Origin: Streptomyces sannanensis
GTDB taxonomy: Bacteria > Actinomycetota > Actinomycetes > Streptomycetales > Streptomycetaceae
Reading direction: 5' to 3'
Assembly: GCF_039536205.1 (NCBI RefSeq)
Contig: NZ_BAAAYL010000001.1
Coordinates: 558,001 to 622,000 of the forward strand
DNA length: 64,000 nucleotides
The number at the start of each line of letters is the position of its first letter. Positions within the stretch are counted from its first letter, which is position 1. Under the pieces are notes generated by a model that searched no databases, was not told where the DNA came from, and saw only the letters and a list, made by a program, of their open reading frames with translations. A program made the position numbers and the translations under genes. Positions 20,701-28,896 of the stretch are shown piece by piece.

Positions 20701-21378
20701 TCGTTCCGGGTGAGGTGCACGGCCGACGGCGTGCCACTGTTCGAACTCTCCACGGCCTTCGGCTACTTCCCGCCGTCGGCCTTCGACCACCAGCAGGGCC
20801 TCACGGTGTCCGCCCAGGACCGGGCCCGTCTCGACGAGCCCTGCGACCGTATGGTCGATCTGACCGCCCGGCCCGCTCGTTACTGCGCCGGGGAACCACG
20901 GTTGCCGGGCCCGATGCTGCTGATGCTCGACCGGATCACCGGCTCCTGGCCGGACGGGGGCAGCATGGGGCTCGGGCGGCTGCGGTCGGAGAAGGACGTG
21001 GTCCCGGACGAGTGGTTCTTCCGGGCGCATTTCTTCCAGGACCCGGTGCAGCCGGGGTCGTTGGGCGTCGAGGCCATGTGCCAGCTGCTCCAGTACCACC
21101 TGCTCGAACGCGGCGCGGCGGACGGCATCCGACGCCCCCGGTTCGAGCCGGTGCTGCCCGGCCGCGAGACAACCTGGACATACCGCGGCCAGATCACCCC
21201 GGCCAACCGGCTGATCCGGGTGGACATGGACATCGTGGAGAGCGGCACGGACGCGCGGGGGCCCTATGCGACGGCGGATGCATCACTGTGGGGCGATGAC
21301 ACGTGCATCTACCGAGTGCGCGGGCTGGGCATGCGTGTGGTGTCCGACGCGGCTCCTGGGCCCTCGCCTGCTCCGTGA
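14749..21378 (+). CDS. PUFA-synthase-type megasynthase, KS-CLF-AT-DH-DH (PfaC/Pfa3-like)
   Basis: A 2209-residue protein. Domains: ketosynthase (Cys193 in DAACASS, His328 in HATGT, His364 in GH); a second KS-like domain in which the active-site Cys position is Glu630 (SAEEASG), i.e. a chain-length-factor domain; an acyltransferase-like domain (Ser957 in GYSSGE, with Tyr replacing the usual His of GHSxG); a linker with a helix near 1305-1340; then two FabA-like dehydratase didomains with catalytic His1682 (GHFKNDPCMPG) and His2094 (AHFFQDPVQPG). The AT fused between CLF and DH resembles the myxobacterial Pfa3 layout, but the terminal glycerolipid acyltransferase is missing; separate WS/DGAT genes lie upstream. 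It is separated from the PfaA-like gene by 49 bp. Confidence 0.93.
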   Translation: MEFEPIAVVGRGCVLPDALDPDTFWDNIAAGRSSLSAIPEDRWRLPRRWAMGPVDDHLDRTWTDVGGYVRGFESVFDPSGFRIAPERILSLDPLFHWVMYGVRQALTEAGREGPLPRAGLVLGNLSYPTPTGAAFAEHVWLSAQRAPLRDALLTGERRERPDARNRFSSGLPARLAARALGLGAGAWSLDAACASSLYAVKLACDRLHDGTADLMVAGAVSRADPLYLHVGFCGLSATSRTGRSRPFHREADGLVHGEGAGFVALMRLSEARAAHLPVLGVIRGVGLSNDGRGTGLISPSQEGQVRAMRLAYDAAGVAPGTVSLVECHATGTPVGDAVEARGMAQVFGAGGDVPIGSVKSNVGHLLASAGVAGLLKVLGALRAGIRPATLGAERPLEALAGTPLRVLTAPEPWSGPRRAAVSAFGFGGTNAHLVVDLPDGDPVSASPRPIRPAAAVPAPARVRESPGGRTPVAIVALGARVGDGTCTEDFRRAVLGGERRGPAPEIAVELRDLCFPPLALKRTVRHQLLVLEAAREAARSVSLPRERTMVVIGMGVDPEVARAGARWRVPYWLEQAGPFATAPSAGPARDAFLPPVTAEGVVGTMPNLVANRISTQLDLAGPGFAVSAEEASGLVALELAARAVRSGEAEAALVGATDLSCEAVHRAAQRELGREDEPGDAAVVLVLKSLDTARRDGDTVVALLDETLLDEGGAGAPDMVIGDGPDAVFDPASAFGRAHAAYGLVSVAVAALSLQHRAVPRPHGPADTAAVAHTAKAAVTPLEGPTASVRLRAGDALPWLRGPAPRLHVFSGADRREVLAALESGAESDTGPARLALVADDDALPGRKEAARRWLAEGGARPADVLYRDRPVTGQTAFVYTNGSAAYPGMGHELMLALPSLGEAVRARHGAIGTRLRSRAERGVLEQIWAAAELAVFHTVFTREVLGLRPDAALGYSSGESAALVALGAWPDAAGLYDATRDSGLFTTELTGELRTVRRYWERLGVQGRRWSSYLVSAPLEAVRAELAAEVAVHLMAVNAPGVCVVGGESRACAAVVARIGADRAIELDYDMAAHAPELAGIREVWREAHHHPTVDVPGVRFYSGATGQSYRPTAERAAEALTAQGLNTIDFAATVEQAWADGVRVFVEHGPRKLCTGWIKRVLGDRDHVAIALDAPGDTGLRQPCLAVAELVVAGVPVRADELFARLAEAATDVPRPGPTVTVPVPAPPCLPPLEPAPVTLPRAPELAPAPDREAGRSDAPAGVAVPCPDTVGLRPLPDVRPTGSDGREPRAAGARAAVLRQSRRVAALHQEIIAGHTEAHQRFLQVSALAVTALRSTVPVPVRPPGLPAPRPTAGPPPAPLRPAPRSASLPAPPPEGAPTPRLRPGPKFDRAQLEHLASREISTLFGPRFAEQDAYAVQTRMPEPPMLLADRVTGIDAVPAALAAPAPVRTDGTIWTETDVLPDSWYLDSTGRMPAGLMIEAGQADLLLLSWLGVDLLNRGERAYRLLGCEVTYHGSPPEAGDTLRYEIHVDGHAEHEGVRLSFFHYDCYVDGELRLSVREGQAGFFTPKELTGSGGVRWDPAERPPGDDLPLDPPAVRCGRTRFDADQVRALVQGRPAECFGPGWEATAAHVRSPGLDDGRLRLVHEVTAFDPAGGPWGRGYLRAETPLSPDDWFFAGHFKNDPCMPGTLMLQGGLQAMAFYLAAMGFTVDRDGWRFEPVDGHPCRAMCRGQATPAGRRVVYEVFVRGVSAGPVPTLYADVLGSVDGATAFLGRDVALRLVPDWPLSHWRRSGPPVVQGSGTPVPLPLLGGLAGHREVKPVATAADGFPFGYASLLACAWGRPSEAFGTAYEPFDGTRKVARLPGPPYHFMSRIVSVDGPQGGMREGSSVVAEYDVPARAWYFEQSGGRTMPFAVLMEIALQPCGWLASYVGSALTTDTDLLFRNLDGSGTVTGEVTPATGTVRTHAELTRVSHSGDMIIESFRVRCTADGVPLFELSTAFGYFPPSAFDHQQGLTVSAQDRARLDEPCDRMVDLTARPARYCAGEPRLPGPMLLMLDRITGSWPDGGSMGLGRLRSEKDVVPDEWFFRAHFFQDPVQPGSLGVEAMCQLLQYHLLERGAADGIRRPRFEPVLPGRETTWTYRGQITPANRLIRVDMDIVESGTDARGPYATADASLWGDDTCIYRVRGLGMRVVSDAAPGPSPAP

Positions 21379-21515
21379 CGCGAGTGCCCGGTCGAGGGCT
21401 GGGCACCAGGAGCGGGTCTGTCAAAGGGGTCGGCGTTCGCCGCACTGCCGGCCGAGGTCGAGCGGCCTCCTCGACCACCCGCCGATCAGGGTGTTCCTTG
21501 AAGCCGCGGGCATCG

Positions 21516-21556
21516 GCCGCCCCGGGAGCCGCGTCGGACGCGGCTCCCGGGGCGGC
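21516..21556. terminator. bidirectional hairpin terminator
   Basis: A perfect 18-bp stem (21516-21533 with 21539-21556) around a 5-nt loop, between the end of the megasynthase operon and the convergent protease gene. No U-tract follows, as is common in Streptomyces. It should terminate both. Confidence 0.85.
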
Positions 21557-21566
21557 GGTGCCGGAG

Positions 21567-24500
21567 TTACTTCAGGCCGTAGGCCCGCAGGATGGTCTGC
21601 TCGACGGTGTCACCGGCGCGGTCGGCACCGTTTGCCCTGAGCGAGACGTACGCGGCTTCGGTCGGGGGACGCAGGTGCACCTGGTACCTGCCGGCCCCGA
21701 TGCGCTCCAACCGCACCTTCGTCCAGTGCGCTCCGTCGTCGTAGGAAACCGACAGGTCAGCCGTGGCGACCGGGACGGCGGCCCCATCCTGCTGGCGGAG
21801 GGTGAGCCCGAGGAGGTGGTTCCTCTTGTCGGCCCGGCCATAGGTGTCGGTGTCCACCTGGTAGTCGAGCTGGAGCAGGGGCAGCGCCGCTGCCCGGTCA
21901 CCGTCCACGTGTGAGGACGTGAACGTCCAGGCGGTGTGTGTCTGCGCCGAGTACGGCGTCGACGCCGCGGCCCGCTGGGCATCGTGGGTGAGACGGTACG
22001 TCGCCCGCTCCGGTCCGACCGGCAGAGTGCCCGCGAGGACGCCGCCCTGGGCGAACAGCTCGCCGTTGCGGTACACCTTCGCCTGCGCGCCGCCGTAGAC
22101 GTCGGCGTAGATGCCGGCGTGCCCAGCCCCGCCGTCGTTCCAGCCGGAGACCGAGAGGTCGATGGTGTCGCCGGTGCGGGTCGCGCCGGGGAAGCCGGTT
22201 TTGATGCCGGGGCTGCCCGCCGGGATGCCGGGCCGCCAGACGGGGGTGTTCCACCGCTCGGTGATCCGTTGTCCGGGACGCAGCGCGAGCGGCTGACCGT
22301 ACTGCTCGTGTGCGCTGTCCCACGAGGAGCCTGTCGGGTTGGGCTCGAAGGCCGGAGTGGCCCGCTCGAGGTACTGGAAGCCCGGTGCGGCCCGCACGTA
22401 GTCGGTGCGGTGCACACCGGCGGGCCAGCCCAGGGTCACCCCGCTGAAGGCGGGCACGTAGCCGACTCCGCTGATGAAGCCCATACGCATGTCGCCGACG
22501 GTGTGGCCGGGCGCGAGCGCGTTGACCGTGGTGTCGATCGACGCCAGCTCCTTCGTCCGGACGGTGAGGTCCAGACCGTCCGGCATGCGGGTCAGCGGCT
22601 CGATGATGTCGTAGCCGTAGGTCGGAGATTCACGTCCCTGCAGCTTCATCTGCACGGTCCGTTGCGCCGCGGCGGCACGCAGTGCGGTGGCCTCCTCGTG
22701 CGGGAGCACGAAGCTGGGGATGGGCAGGTCTTCGCCCACCGCGGGGCGGAAGCCGCCGGAGAGGTCGCGCCACAGCACGGCGTAGCCCGCCCCTGCTTTG
22801 GCGACGGCGTTGATCTGGTCCTCGTAGGGGACCCCGGCCGCCGTGCGGATCAGCGCAACCGCGCCCGCCAGGTTACGTCCGGCCAGGGCGGTGGGGTCGG
22901 CCGTGTCCACGTCGACGACGCGGGCCGTACGCATGCCGTCGAAGCGCGGAGAGGCGTGCGCCGCCGTCGGAGAGAGCACCCGCGAGTCGCTGACCGGTCG
23001 CGGGGACAGGCTGAGCGGCAGCCCCGATACCCGGGCACGGATCAGCGGCTCGTAGGTGTACCAGCGCGTGTTGAGCTGGAGGCGGCCGGTCGTGGGCGGT
23101 GCGGCCTCGGCGAGCCATACCCGTTCGTTGCCGCCGGCGAAGAAGTCCACCGCACCGAGCGAGCCCTCATGGTCGCCGGCCTTGAAGAACCGCTGGTAGG
23201 AGACCATCAGCCAGGCGCGGTCCACGGGTTGCGGGGTGTGCAGCCGAACCTCCTTGGCGGCACGCGCGTCGAACCGCAGGTCGGTGTCCGCGCCGACCAC
23301 GACATCGTGGTCGGCCATCAGCACGCTGTCGACCTGCTCCACCCCGGTCGGTGTGTCCCGCGTGCCGTAGACGGCGGCGAACGCGTCGTAGCGGCCTGGG
23401 GGAACCCGGAGCTTGTGGTCCTGGGAGGTCAGGATGGCGAGGAAGCCCGCACCGCTCTGGCCGTCGATCAGGATGACGAAGCCATAGGACGGCGGTGCCC
23501 CGTCCCTGCCGGTGACGTGCAGGTTCAGGTCGTAGTGCGGGCTCTCGGCGTAGACGCCCAGCGTGGTGCGGGTGGTGACGGTGCCGTCGGTGGCGGTCAG
23601 ATAGCCGCTGTGCAGGCCGTCGGAGAGCGCCTTGGGGTCGACGGTGACATCGACGGTGGCACTGCCCTTGGCCGGGACGGTCATGGTGCTCGCACCGAGG
23701 TGGAACTCGGCCGGCGCGGTCAGCGCGAGGGTGACCGCGGCGTCGGTGTCGTTGGTGTAAGTGACCTGTTTGGTGACCGGGCCGCCGTCATGGGGGTAGG
23801 CGAGTTTGCCCAGGTCGAGGTTGCCCGGATCGGCGTAGACGCCCTGGTCATGGGCGCGGGCGACGTCCAGCCTCCCGGTCCCGACCTGGGTGGGCACCTG
23901 CTTCGGGTCCAGTTGCTTGGTGGTGCTGACGAGGGCGGCCTTGAGCTGCCCGGCCTTCCAACCGGGGTGCCGCTGGGCCAGGAGCGCGGCCGCTCCCGCG
24001 ACATGCGGCGTGGCCATGGATCGTGGTGTACTTCTCGTCGACGATCGGGCCGAGCGCGGTGCCGTCGGCCCGGGCGGCGGTGATGTTCACCCCGGGGGCG
24101 GTCAGGTCCGGCTTCACCACCGAGCTCTCCGGCAGCGGGCCGCGGCTGGAGAACCGCGCGAGGGCGTCCTGCTTGCTCGTCGCGCCGACCGTGAGCGCGG
24201 CCGCGGCCGTGCCGGGGGCGCCGACGGTCTGCTCCTCCGGGCCGGAGTTGCCGGCTGCGATGACGAACAGGGTGCCGGTCTCGGCGGTGAGCCGGTCGAC
24301 AGCCTGGCTCAGCGGATCGGTGCCGTCGCTGGGGCCTCCGCCGAGGCTCATGCTGACGACGGGGGCGTGCTGGGCGGCCCACTCCATGCCGGCGATGATC
24401 CACGAATCCTGGCCTGCGCCGGAGTCGTCGAGGACCTTGCCGATCTCCAAGTCGGCGCCCGGTGCGACTCCCTTGTACTTGCCGCCGGAGGCTGTGCCCG

Positions 24501-25320
24501 TGCCGGCGATGGTGGAGGCGACGTGAGTGCCGTGACCGTGCTTGTCCTGGGGGCCTTCGCCCGGGACGAACGAGACGACCTGGTCGAGCCGGCCTGCGAA
24601 GTCGGGGTGGTTGACGTCGATGCCCGTGTCGAGGACGGCGACCTTGACGCCGGTGCCGTCGTGTCCGGCCCGCCATGCTTCGGGCGCGCCGATCAACGGG
24701 ACGGACTCGGCCAGGTCGGCCTTCACCTTGCCGTCCAGCCACAGCTTGTCGATACCGCCGTTCAGGGCACGCGCGGTCGGTGTCGCCGGTTCGATCGACT
24801 TCCAGAACCTGCCGGGCTGCTTCTTGTCGGTCGCCAGGGCAACACCGTTGATGCTGCGCAGCTTCCGCTGGGACTTCGCTCCGGCGGGCGCCTTGTCGGG
24901 GTGGACGCTGCCCTTACGGTAGGTCGCGATCACCGGGAGAGTCGCGCTGTGGGCGTCGTCGTAGCCGTCCGCGATCAGTCTGGTGACGTTGAACAGCTCG
25001 CGGTCGAGCCTTCCGGCACCGATCAGCGGAAGGGCCTCGGCCGGCAGAACGTAGGTGTCCGTGCCCAGCCTGACGACGCTGAAGTCGTGGTCACCGGGCG
25101 CGGCGACCGCAGCCTGGTCCTTTCCGTCGGGACCGCGGGTGACAGTGACCTGCTCGCCGGTGAGCAGAGTCACGACGTGACGCTGGACCGCGGCCTTGTG
25201 CGCGGTGCCAGTGAGGGGAAGCGGTGCTCGAGGTGGCGGCGCTGCCTGGGCTGGAATCCCGGCGAACGCGACGGTCACCAGCAGTGACGCACCGATGGTG
25301 CGCCAGAGCCTGGTAGGCAT
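21567..25320 (-). pseudogene. secreted subtilisin-family (S8) protease, frameshifted with loss of catalytic Ser motif
   Basis: The start at 25320 has AGGAGG 8 nt upstream and a Sec signal peptide ending ...AFAGIPAQA. Residues 1-434 are intact: Asp231 (VAVLDTG), His263 (HGHGTH) and oxyanion Asn358 (AAGNSG). After TTI the reading frame breaks at 24018, and the other frame resumes at [13 protein letters not shown] (from 24017). Family members read I-x-GTSMATPHVAG here, so the missing stretch (about 11 nt) contains the catalytic serine. The remaining 816 codons (PA-like and Ig-like C-terminal domains) are otherwise open to the stop. As read, the product would be an inactive truncation. A sequencing or assembly deletion is the main alternative. 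It is divergent from the regulator at 25643. Confidence 0.85.
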
Positions 25321-25407
25321 GAAAACGGCCTCCTGCGCTTGGCGTGAACGGGGGGGCGAACGGCTGGTTCGGAATCCTGGGGGCTCTCTCCCGTCCATGG
25401 CCACAGC

Positions 25408-25455
25408 GCGACATGTCGCAACCGCGACATGTCGCAACCGCGACGTGTCGCGGTT
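25408..25455. promoter_or_regulatory. three tandem 16-bp operator-like repeats
   Basis: Units start at 25408, 25424 and 25440. Each begins with a 12-bp element: GCGACATGTCGC (a perfect palindrome) twice, then GCGACGTGTCGC. A 4-bp spacer (AACC, AACC, GGTT) completes each 16-bp unit. The array lies about 90 bp upstream of the protease start and about 190 bp from the divergent regulator start, which fits an operator bound cooperatively by a dimeric regulator, most simply the one encoded at 25643. Confidence 0.65.
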
Positions 25456-25642
25456 GCGCACGGACTACCCTGTCCGGCGGACGGGCTGTCACCGCAGTGC
25501 ACCGGAAACAGGCTGCCCTGCGGCGGGGTATCCACCAGTCATGCGGGGGAATTGACACCTGGTCGGCCAGAACGCGCGGGCACACGACCGATGCCCGCCG
25601 GGGGTGAGCCGCTGGAAGGTGGTCGGTGCGGAGAGGCGGACG

Positions 25643-26608
25643 ATGCTGCGAGGTCTGGGGATCAACGAGCAGGAAGAACTGATCTACACCGTGCTGCTGG
25701 GCCAAGGTGACGTGTCGCTGACCGAGATCACCGCAGCCACCGGCCTCGCACTGTCCGCCGTCACCCGCTCGCTCACCCGGTTACGCCGGCTGCGGTTGGT
25801 GACGCGGCGCAGTGGCCGACCGGTCCGGTACGCCGCCCTGTCCCCCGAGGTCGGCCTCGGCGGGCTGCTCGTGGAACGACAGGGGCTGCTCCAGCAGGCG
25901 CAGGAGCGAGTGGTCGAGCTGCTCGCCGCCCACCGCAACGCCGGTGGCCCGCACCAGAGCGAGAACGTGGTCGAGGTCATCACCGCTACCGACGAGCTCG
26001 CGCAATGCGTGGTCGCCATGGAGCGCAGCGCACGGGAAGGGGCTCAGATCTTCGTCCGGAGTCCCTACGTCCTCGACACCAACATGACGATGCCCGAGAC
26101 TCCACAGGGCGTGGTGAACCGATTCGTCTACGAGCGGGACCTCCTGGAGGACGAGCGTACCCGCGAGGAGATATCAGTCTTCTTGGCCGCGGACTACCAA
26201 ATCCGGGTGACCGACGCCTTGCCCACCAAGCTCATCATCGTCGACCGCCAGGTGGCGCTGGTGCCGATGCTGCCGGACCAGGGGGCCGCCTCACCGGGAT
26301 TCCTGCTCCTACGGGGGCGTGCGGTCGTCACCGCGCTGGCCGAACTGTTCGACCACGTCTGGGCACGGGCGACACCGCTGCGGCTCACGGCGTCCGGGCT
26401 GGCGCAGGAGGACGTGCCGACGCTGGACGACACCGACATGAAGCTGATCACACTGATGTTGTCCGGGCTGCCGGACAAAGCGGTCGCCTCGCAACTCGGC
26501 ACCAGCCTGCGGACCGTCCAGCGTCGGCTGCGACAGCTGATGGAACTGACCGGCACCGCCAACAGGATGCAGCTCGGTTGGTACGCGGCACGCGCCGGTC
26601 TCGTCTGA
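25643..26608 (+). CDS. TrmB-like/LuxR-type transcriptional regulator, copy 1
   Basis: A 321-residue protein. The ATG at 25643 was preferred over the GTG at 25604 because GGAGAGG lies 6 nt upstream. The N-terminus (LGINEQEELIYTVLL...EITAATGLALSAVTRSLTRL) is a TrmB-like winged helix; the middle is an uncharacterised ligand or phospholipase-D-like region; the C-terminus (LITLMLSGLPDKAVASQL...RTVQRRLRQLM) is a LuxR-type HTH. It is divergent from the S8 protease gene, with three palindromic repeats between, so control of that gene and autoregulation are likely. Codon 47 (25781-25783) is TTA, so translation should depend on the bldA tRNA. A second regulator of the same build is at 32316. Confidence 0.85.
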   Translation: MLRGLGINEQEELIYTVLLGQGDVSLTEITAATGLALSAVTRSLTRLRRLRLVTRRSGRPVRYAALSPEVGLGGLLVERQGLLQQAQERVVELLAAHRNAGGPHQSENVVEVITATDELAQCVVAMERSAREGAQIFVRSPYVLDTNMTMPETPQGVVNRFVYERDLLEDERTREEISVFLAADYQIRVTDALPTKLIIVDRQVALVPMLPDQGAASPGFLLLRGRAVVTALAELFDHVWARATPLRLTASGLAQEDVPTLDDTDMKLITLMLSGLPDKAVASQLGTSLRTVQRRLRQLMELTGTANRMQLGWYAARAGLV

Positions 26609-26722
26609 GCTTGTCGTTCAGGGCTTGCCGGGAAACAAGTCGTGGCTTCCGGCTCCAGGGATCGTTGTTGTGGGGAGACCGGAGGGGATCCAAGGCCGTG
26701 GTCGACAAGTCGCGGCCGGGGC

Positions 26723-27105
26723 ATGGTGATCGACCCGTCCACCGGTACCCCGTCGCTCAAGGCGCACCCCTCGGAGGGGCAGCGGCCTTCGTCGAAGCGG
26801 CTGGAGCAGGAGATCAAGGCCCGCATGCCGGAGCGCACTGATCGGGACATGTGCCCGGACGCGTAGCGTTGGCGCCGCTTCGGCCGCCGTCGGGCAATGA
26901 CCCGAAGTTTGCCGACCCGTTCGGCCGGTACGTGCTCACCACCTTCGTCAAGGGCGCCAACATGGGTCCGTACGAGACGGCCCGCCACATCCCCGGCGTG
27001 AGCGGGCATGAGCCGGCGTACGTGGCGAACCGGCACTTCTCCCTCGTGCTGCTGAACGAGGCGATCGCCCACCCGGTCAACGCGCACGCGTCTCGTCCGA
27101 CGTGA
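26723..27105 (+). pseudogene. Tn3-family transposase fragment
   Basis: Two adjacent frames carry pieces of the C-terminal part of a Tn3-type DDE transposase. From 26723 the first reads MVIDPSTGTPSLKAHPSE...EIKARMPERTD; after a frameshift near 26850 the second reads SGNDPKFADPFGRYVLTTF, then GPYETARHIPGVSGHE and LLNEAIAHPVNAHAS. Family proteins have xGSDPKxxxxxGRYVxxxF...GPxQVARHxxGVSxHE in this order. Neither end is complete and no 38-bp inverted repeats were found, so this is a decayed relic. Confidence 0.75.
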
Positions 27106-27161
27106 CAAGCACCGGGCTCGGCGGGCCGAGGATGCCTGGCCATCTCTCGGCCTGGCTCCGC

Positions 27162-27192
27162 TTGACCTTGACACAGTGACAAGGTCTTCACT
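27162..27192 (+). promoter_or_regulatory. MerR-type promoter with overlapping dyad operator
   Basis: A TTGACC -35 (27162-27167) is separated by 19 bp from a TTCACT -10 (27187-27192). The long spacer holds the dyad GACCTTG / CAAGGTC (27164-27170 and 27180-27186, 9-bp centre). A 19-20 bp spacer with a central dyad is the hallmark of promoters activated by MerR-family proteins through DNA untwisting. It precedes the HEAT/MerR-HEAT operon, whose second gene encodes the likely regulator. Confidence 0.8.
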
Positions 27193-27213
27193 GTGGCCAA
27201 GGAGGTGGTCCTG

Positions 27214-27885
27214 ATGCCCATGCTGAAAGAGGACACGAACACGATGCGAGCTCTCCAGGGGCTGGAGAACAACAGCTCGTCGATCCGGCTGCAGGCAGCG
27301 CTGGCGGCCGGTACGACCCCGGACCCGGGGTTCATCGGCAAGCTCATCGAGCGATGCGCGATCGAACCCGAGTTCTATGTGCGCGAAATGCTGACGTGGG
27401 CACTCACCCGCCACGCGGCATCGATGACGGTCCCGGTGCTTCTCGGCGAAGTCCGCTCGGAGTGTGCGCAGGCACGGAGCCAGGCGTTGCACACGCTGTC
27501 CAAGATCGGGGATCGGCAAGCGTGGCCGGCGATCACACCGGCGCTGCTGTACGACGCCGACGACGAGGTGGCCCGGAGCGCCTGGCGGGCAGCGGTCGTG
27601 CTCGTGCCCGAAGGTGAGGAGCACGAGTTGGCCGTAGTGTTGGCGACACAGCTCGGGCGCGGCGAACGCGAGACGCAGCTGAGCCTCAGCCGGGCTCTGA
27701 TCGCGCTCGGGGAGGTGACGTTACCGACACTGGGCGCCGCGACGACGGATCTCGACCCACGCGTGCGCGCGCACGCGATAGCCACGGAACGGCTGTGGCG
27801 CGACCCGGATGCCGGATTCGAGTTCGCGATCGAGGAGGCGAAGCGCCTCGTAGCCCTCGGCGGGGCCGGCCAGGAGGGGCAGTAG
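27214..27885 (+). CDS. HEAT-repeat protein
   Basis: A 223-residue all-helical protein. The ATG at 27214 follows AAGGAGG by 8 nt, so it is preferred over the GTG at 27193. Repeated pairs of short helices (LQAALAAG..., REMLTWALTRH..., ARSQALHTLSKIG, VARSAWRAAVVL, ETQLSLSRALIALG) fit HEAT repeats, which act as protein-binding scaffolds. It is three bases upstream of a MerR-HEAT regulator and shares its promoter, so a joint sensory or antagonist role is inferred. Codon 170 (27721-27723) is TTA, suggesting bldA-dependent expression. No enzymatic motif is visible. Confidence 0.8.
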   Translation: MPMLKEDTNTMRALQGLENNSSSIRLQAALAAGTTPDPGFIGKLIERCAIEPEFYVREMLTWALTRHAASMTVPVLLGEVRSECAQARSQALHTLSKIGDRQAWPAITPALLYDADDEVARSAWRAAVVLVPEGEEHELAVVLATQLGRGERETQLSLSRALIALGEVTLPTLGAATTDLDPRVRAHAIATERLWRDPDAGFEFAIEEAKRLVALGGAGQEGQ

Positions 27886-27888
27886 GCA

Positions 27889-28896
27889 GTGTTGATCGGT
27901 GATGTCGCGCGACGGTCCGAGGTCAGCGCCCGCATGCTCAGGCATTACGAATCGCTCGGCCTGGTGCGGCCAACAGGTCGTACCGACTCCGGCTATCGAG
28001 AGTACTCCAGCGAGAACATCCGGCGAATCTTCCACATCGAGAGCCTGCGGTCATTGGGGCTGTCGCTGCGCGACGTCAGGCGCGCGCTCGATGACCCCGG
28101 CTTCGCGCCCGCGGAGCTCGTCGACGACCTCATCCGCCAGACGCGAGACCGCATCGCAGCGGAGACGGAGCTGCTCACGCGACTCCGTCGGATCGGTGCT
28201 GTCGAACCCGCCGGCTGGGAGGACGTCCTCCAGATCGTCGCGCTCCTCCAGGCGTTGGGGTCGAAGAACGCGGGGGCGCGGCAGCGCGCGGCCCTGTCCG
28301 CGGTCGTGGAAGTTCCCGTGCCGGTGGAAGCACTGGTCGAGGCCGTGCTGAGCGAGTCGGACCCGAACGTCGCCGGAGCCCTTCGTTGGGCTCTGGCACA
28401 ATCGGGCGAGGACGGGCCGGCACTGCTGGCGGAGGGCCTCGGCTCACCTGCGGCCGAGGTGCGGAAACGTGCCGTCGAGTCCATCGCGGAGATTCCGAAC
28501 GGTGAGGCGACCGCACTGCTGCAGGACGCCCTCACGAACCCCGACATCGTGGTCCGCAGGTACGCGGCCCTGGCGCTCGGGGCACGTGGAGTAGCCGACG
28601 CGGTCCCGACGCTCATCGACATGATCGTCGAGGAGAGGAACGACGCCGACGCAGCCGATGCGCTGAGCACGCTGGCGAGTGATCACGCGTTGGCGGATCA
28701 GATCGCCACCGGGCTCGTCGGCTGCCTTGCCCGCAGCACCATTGGATCGTCTGCACGTCGACGGCTGACACAGGCGCTCGCGGACATCCCGGGGACCACG
28801 ACGTCACGTGCCCTCGCAGATCTGTCACACGATGAAGACCGTGTCGTTGCGCTTACTGCGACATACATTCTCAAGCTACGCAACGCACGACAGTGA
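27889..28896 (+). CDS. MerR-family regulator with C-terminal HEAT repeats
   Basis: A 335-residue protein with GTG start 3 nt after the previous stop. Residues 1-70 form a MerR winged-helix domain (MLIGDVARRSEVSARMLRHY, then GLVRPTGRTDSGYREYSSENIRRIFHI), followed by a dimerisation coiled coil (about 80-110). From about 120 on, HEAT-like helices replace the usual effector-binding domain (RWALAQSGEDGPALLAEGLG, VRRYAALALGARGVADAVPTLI). It very likely activates the 27162 promoter of its own operon. The effector is unknown; a protein partner, perhaps the upstream HEAT protein, is plausible since HEAT repeats usually bind proteins. Confidence 0.88.
   Translation: MLIGDVARRSEVSARMLRHYESLGLVRPTGRTDSGYREYSSENIRRIFHIESLRSLGLSLRDVRRALDDPGFAPAELVDDLIRQTRDRIAAETELLTRLRRIGAVEPAGWEDVLQIVALLQALGSKNAGARQRAALSAVVEVPVPVEALVEAVLSESDPNVAGALRWALAQSGEDGPALLAEGLGSPAAEVRKRAVESIAEIPNGEATALLQDALTNPDIVVRRYAALALGARGVADAVPTLIDMIVEERNDADAADALSTLASDHALADQIATGLVGCLARSTIGSSARRRLTQALADIPGTTTSRALADLSHDEDRVVALTATYILKLRNARQ

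Noticed and set aside
25408..25455. Possible CRISPR array
   Set aside because: Repeats are 16 bp, contiguous and palindromic with no unique spacers; they are operator-like.
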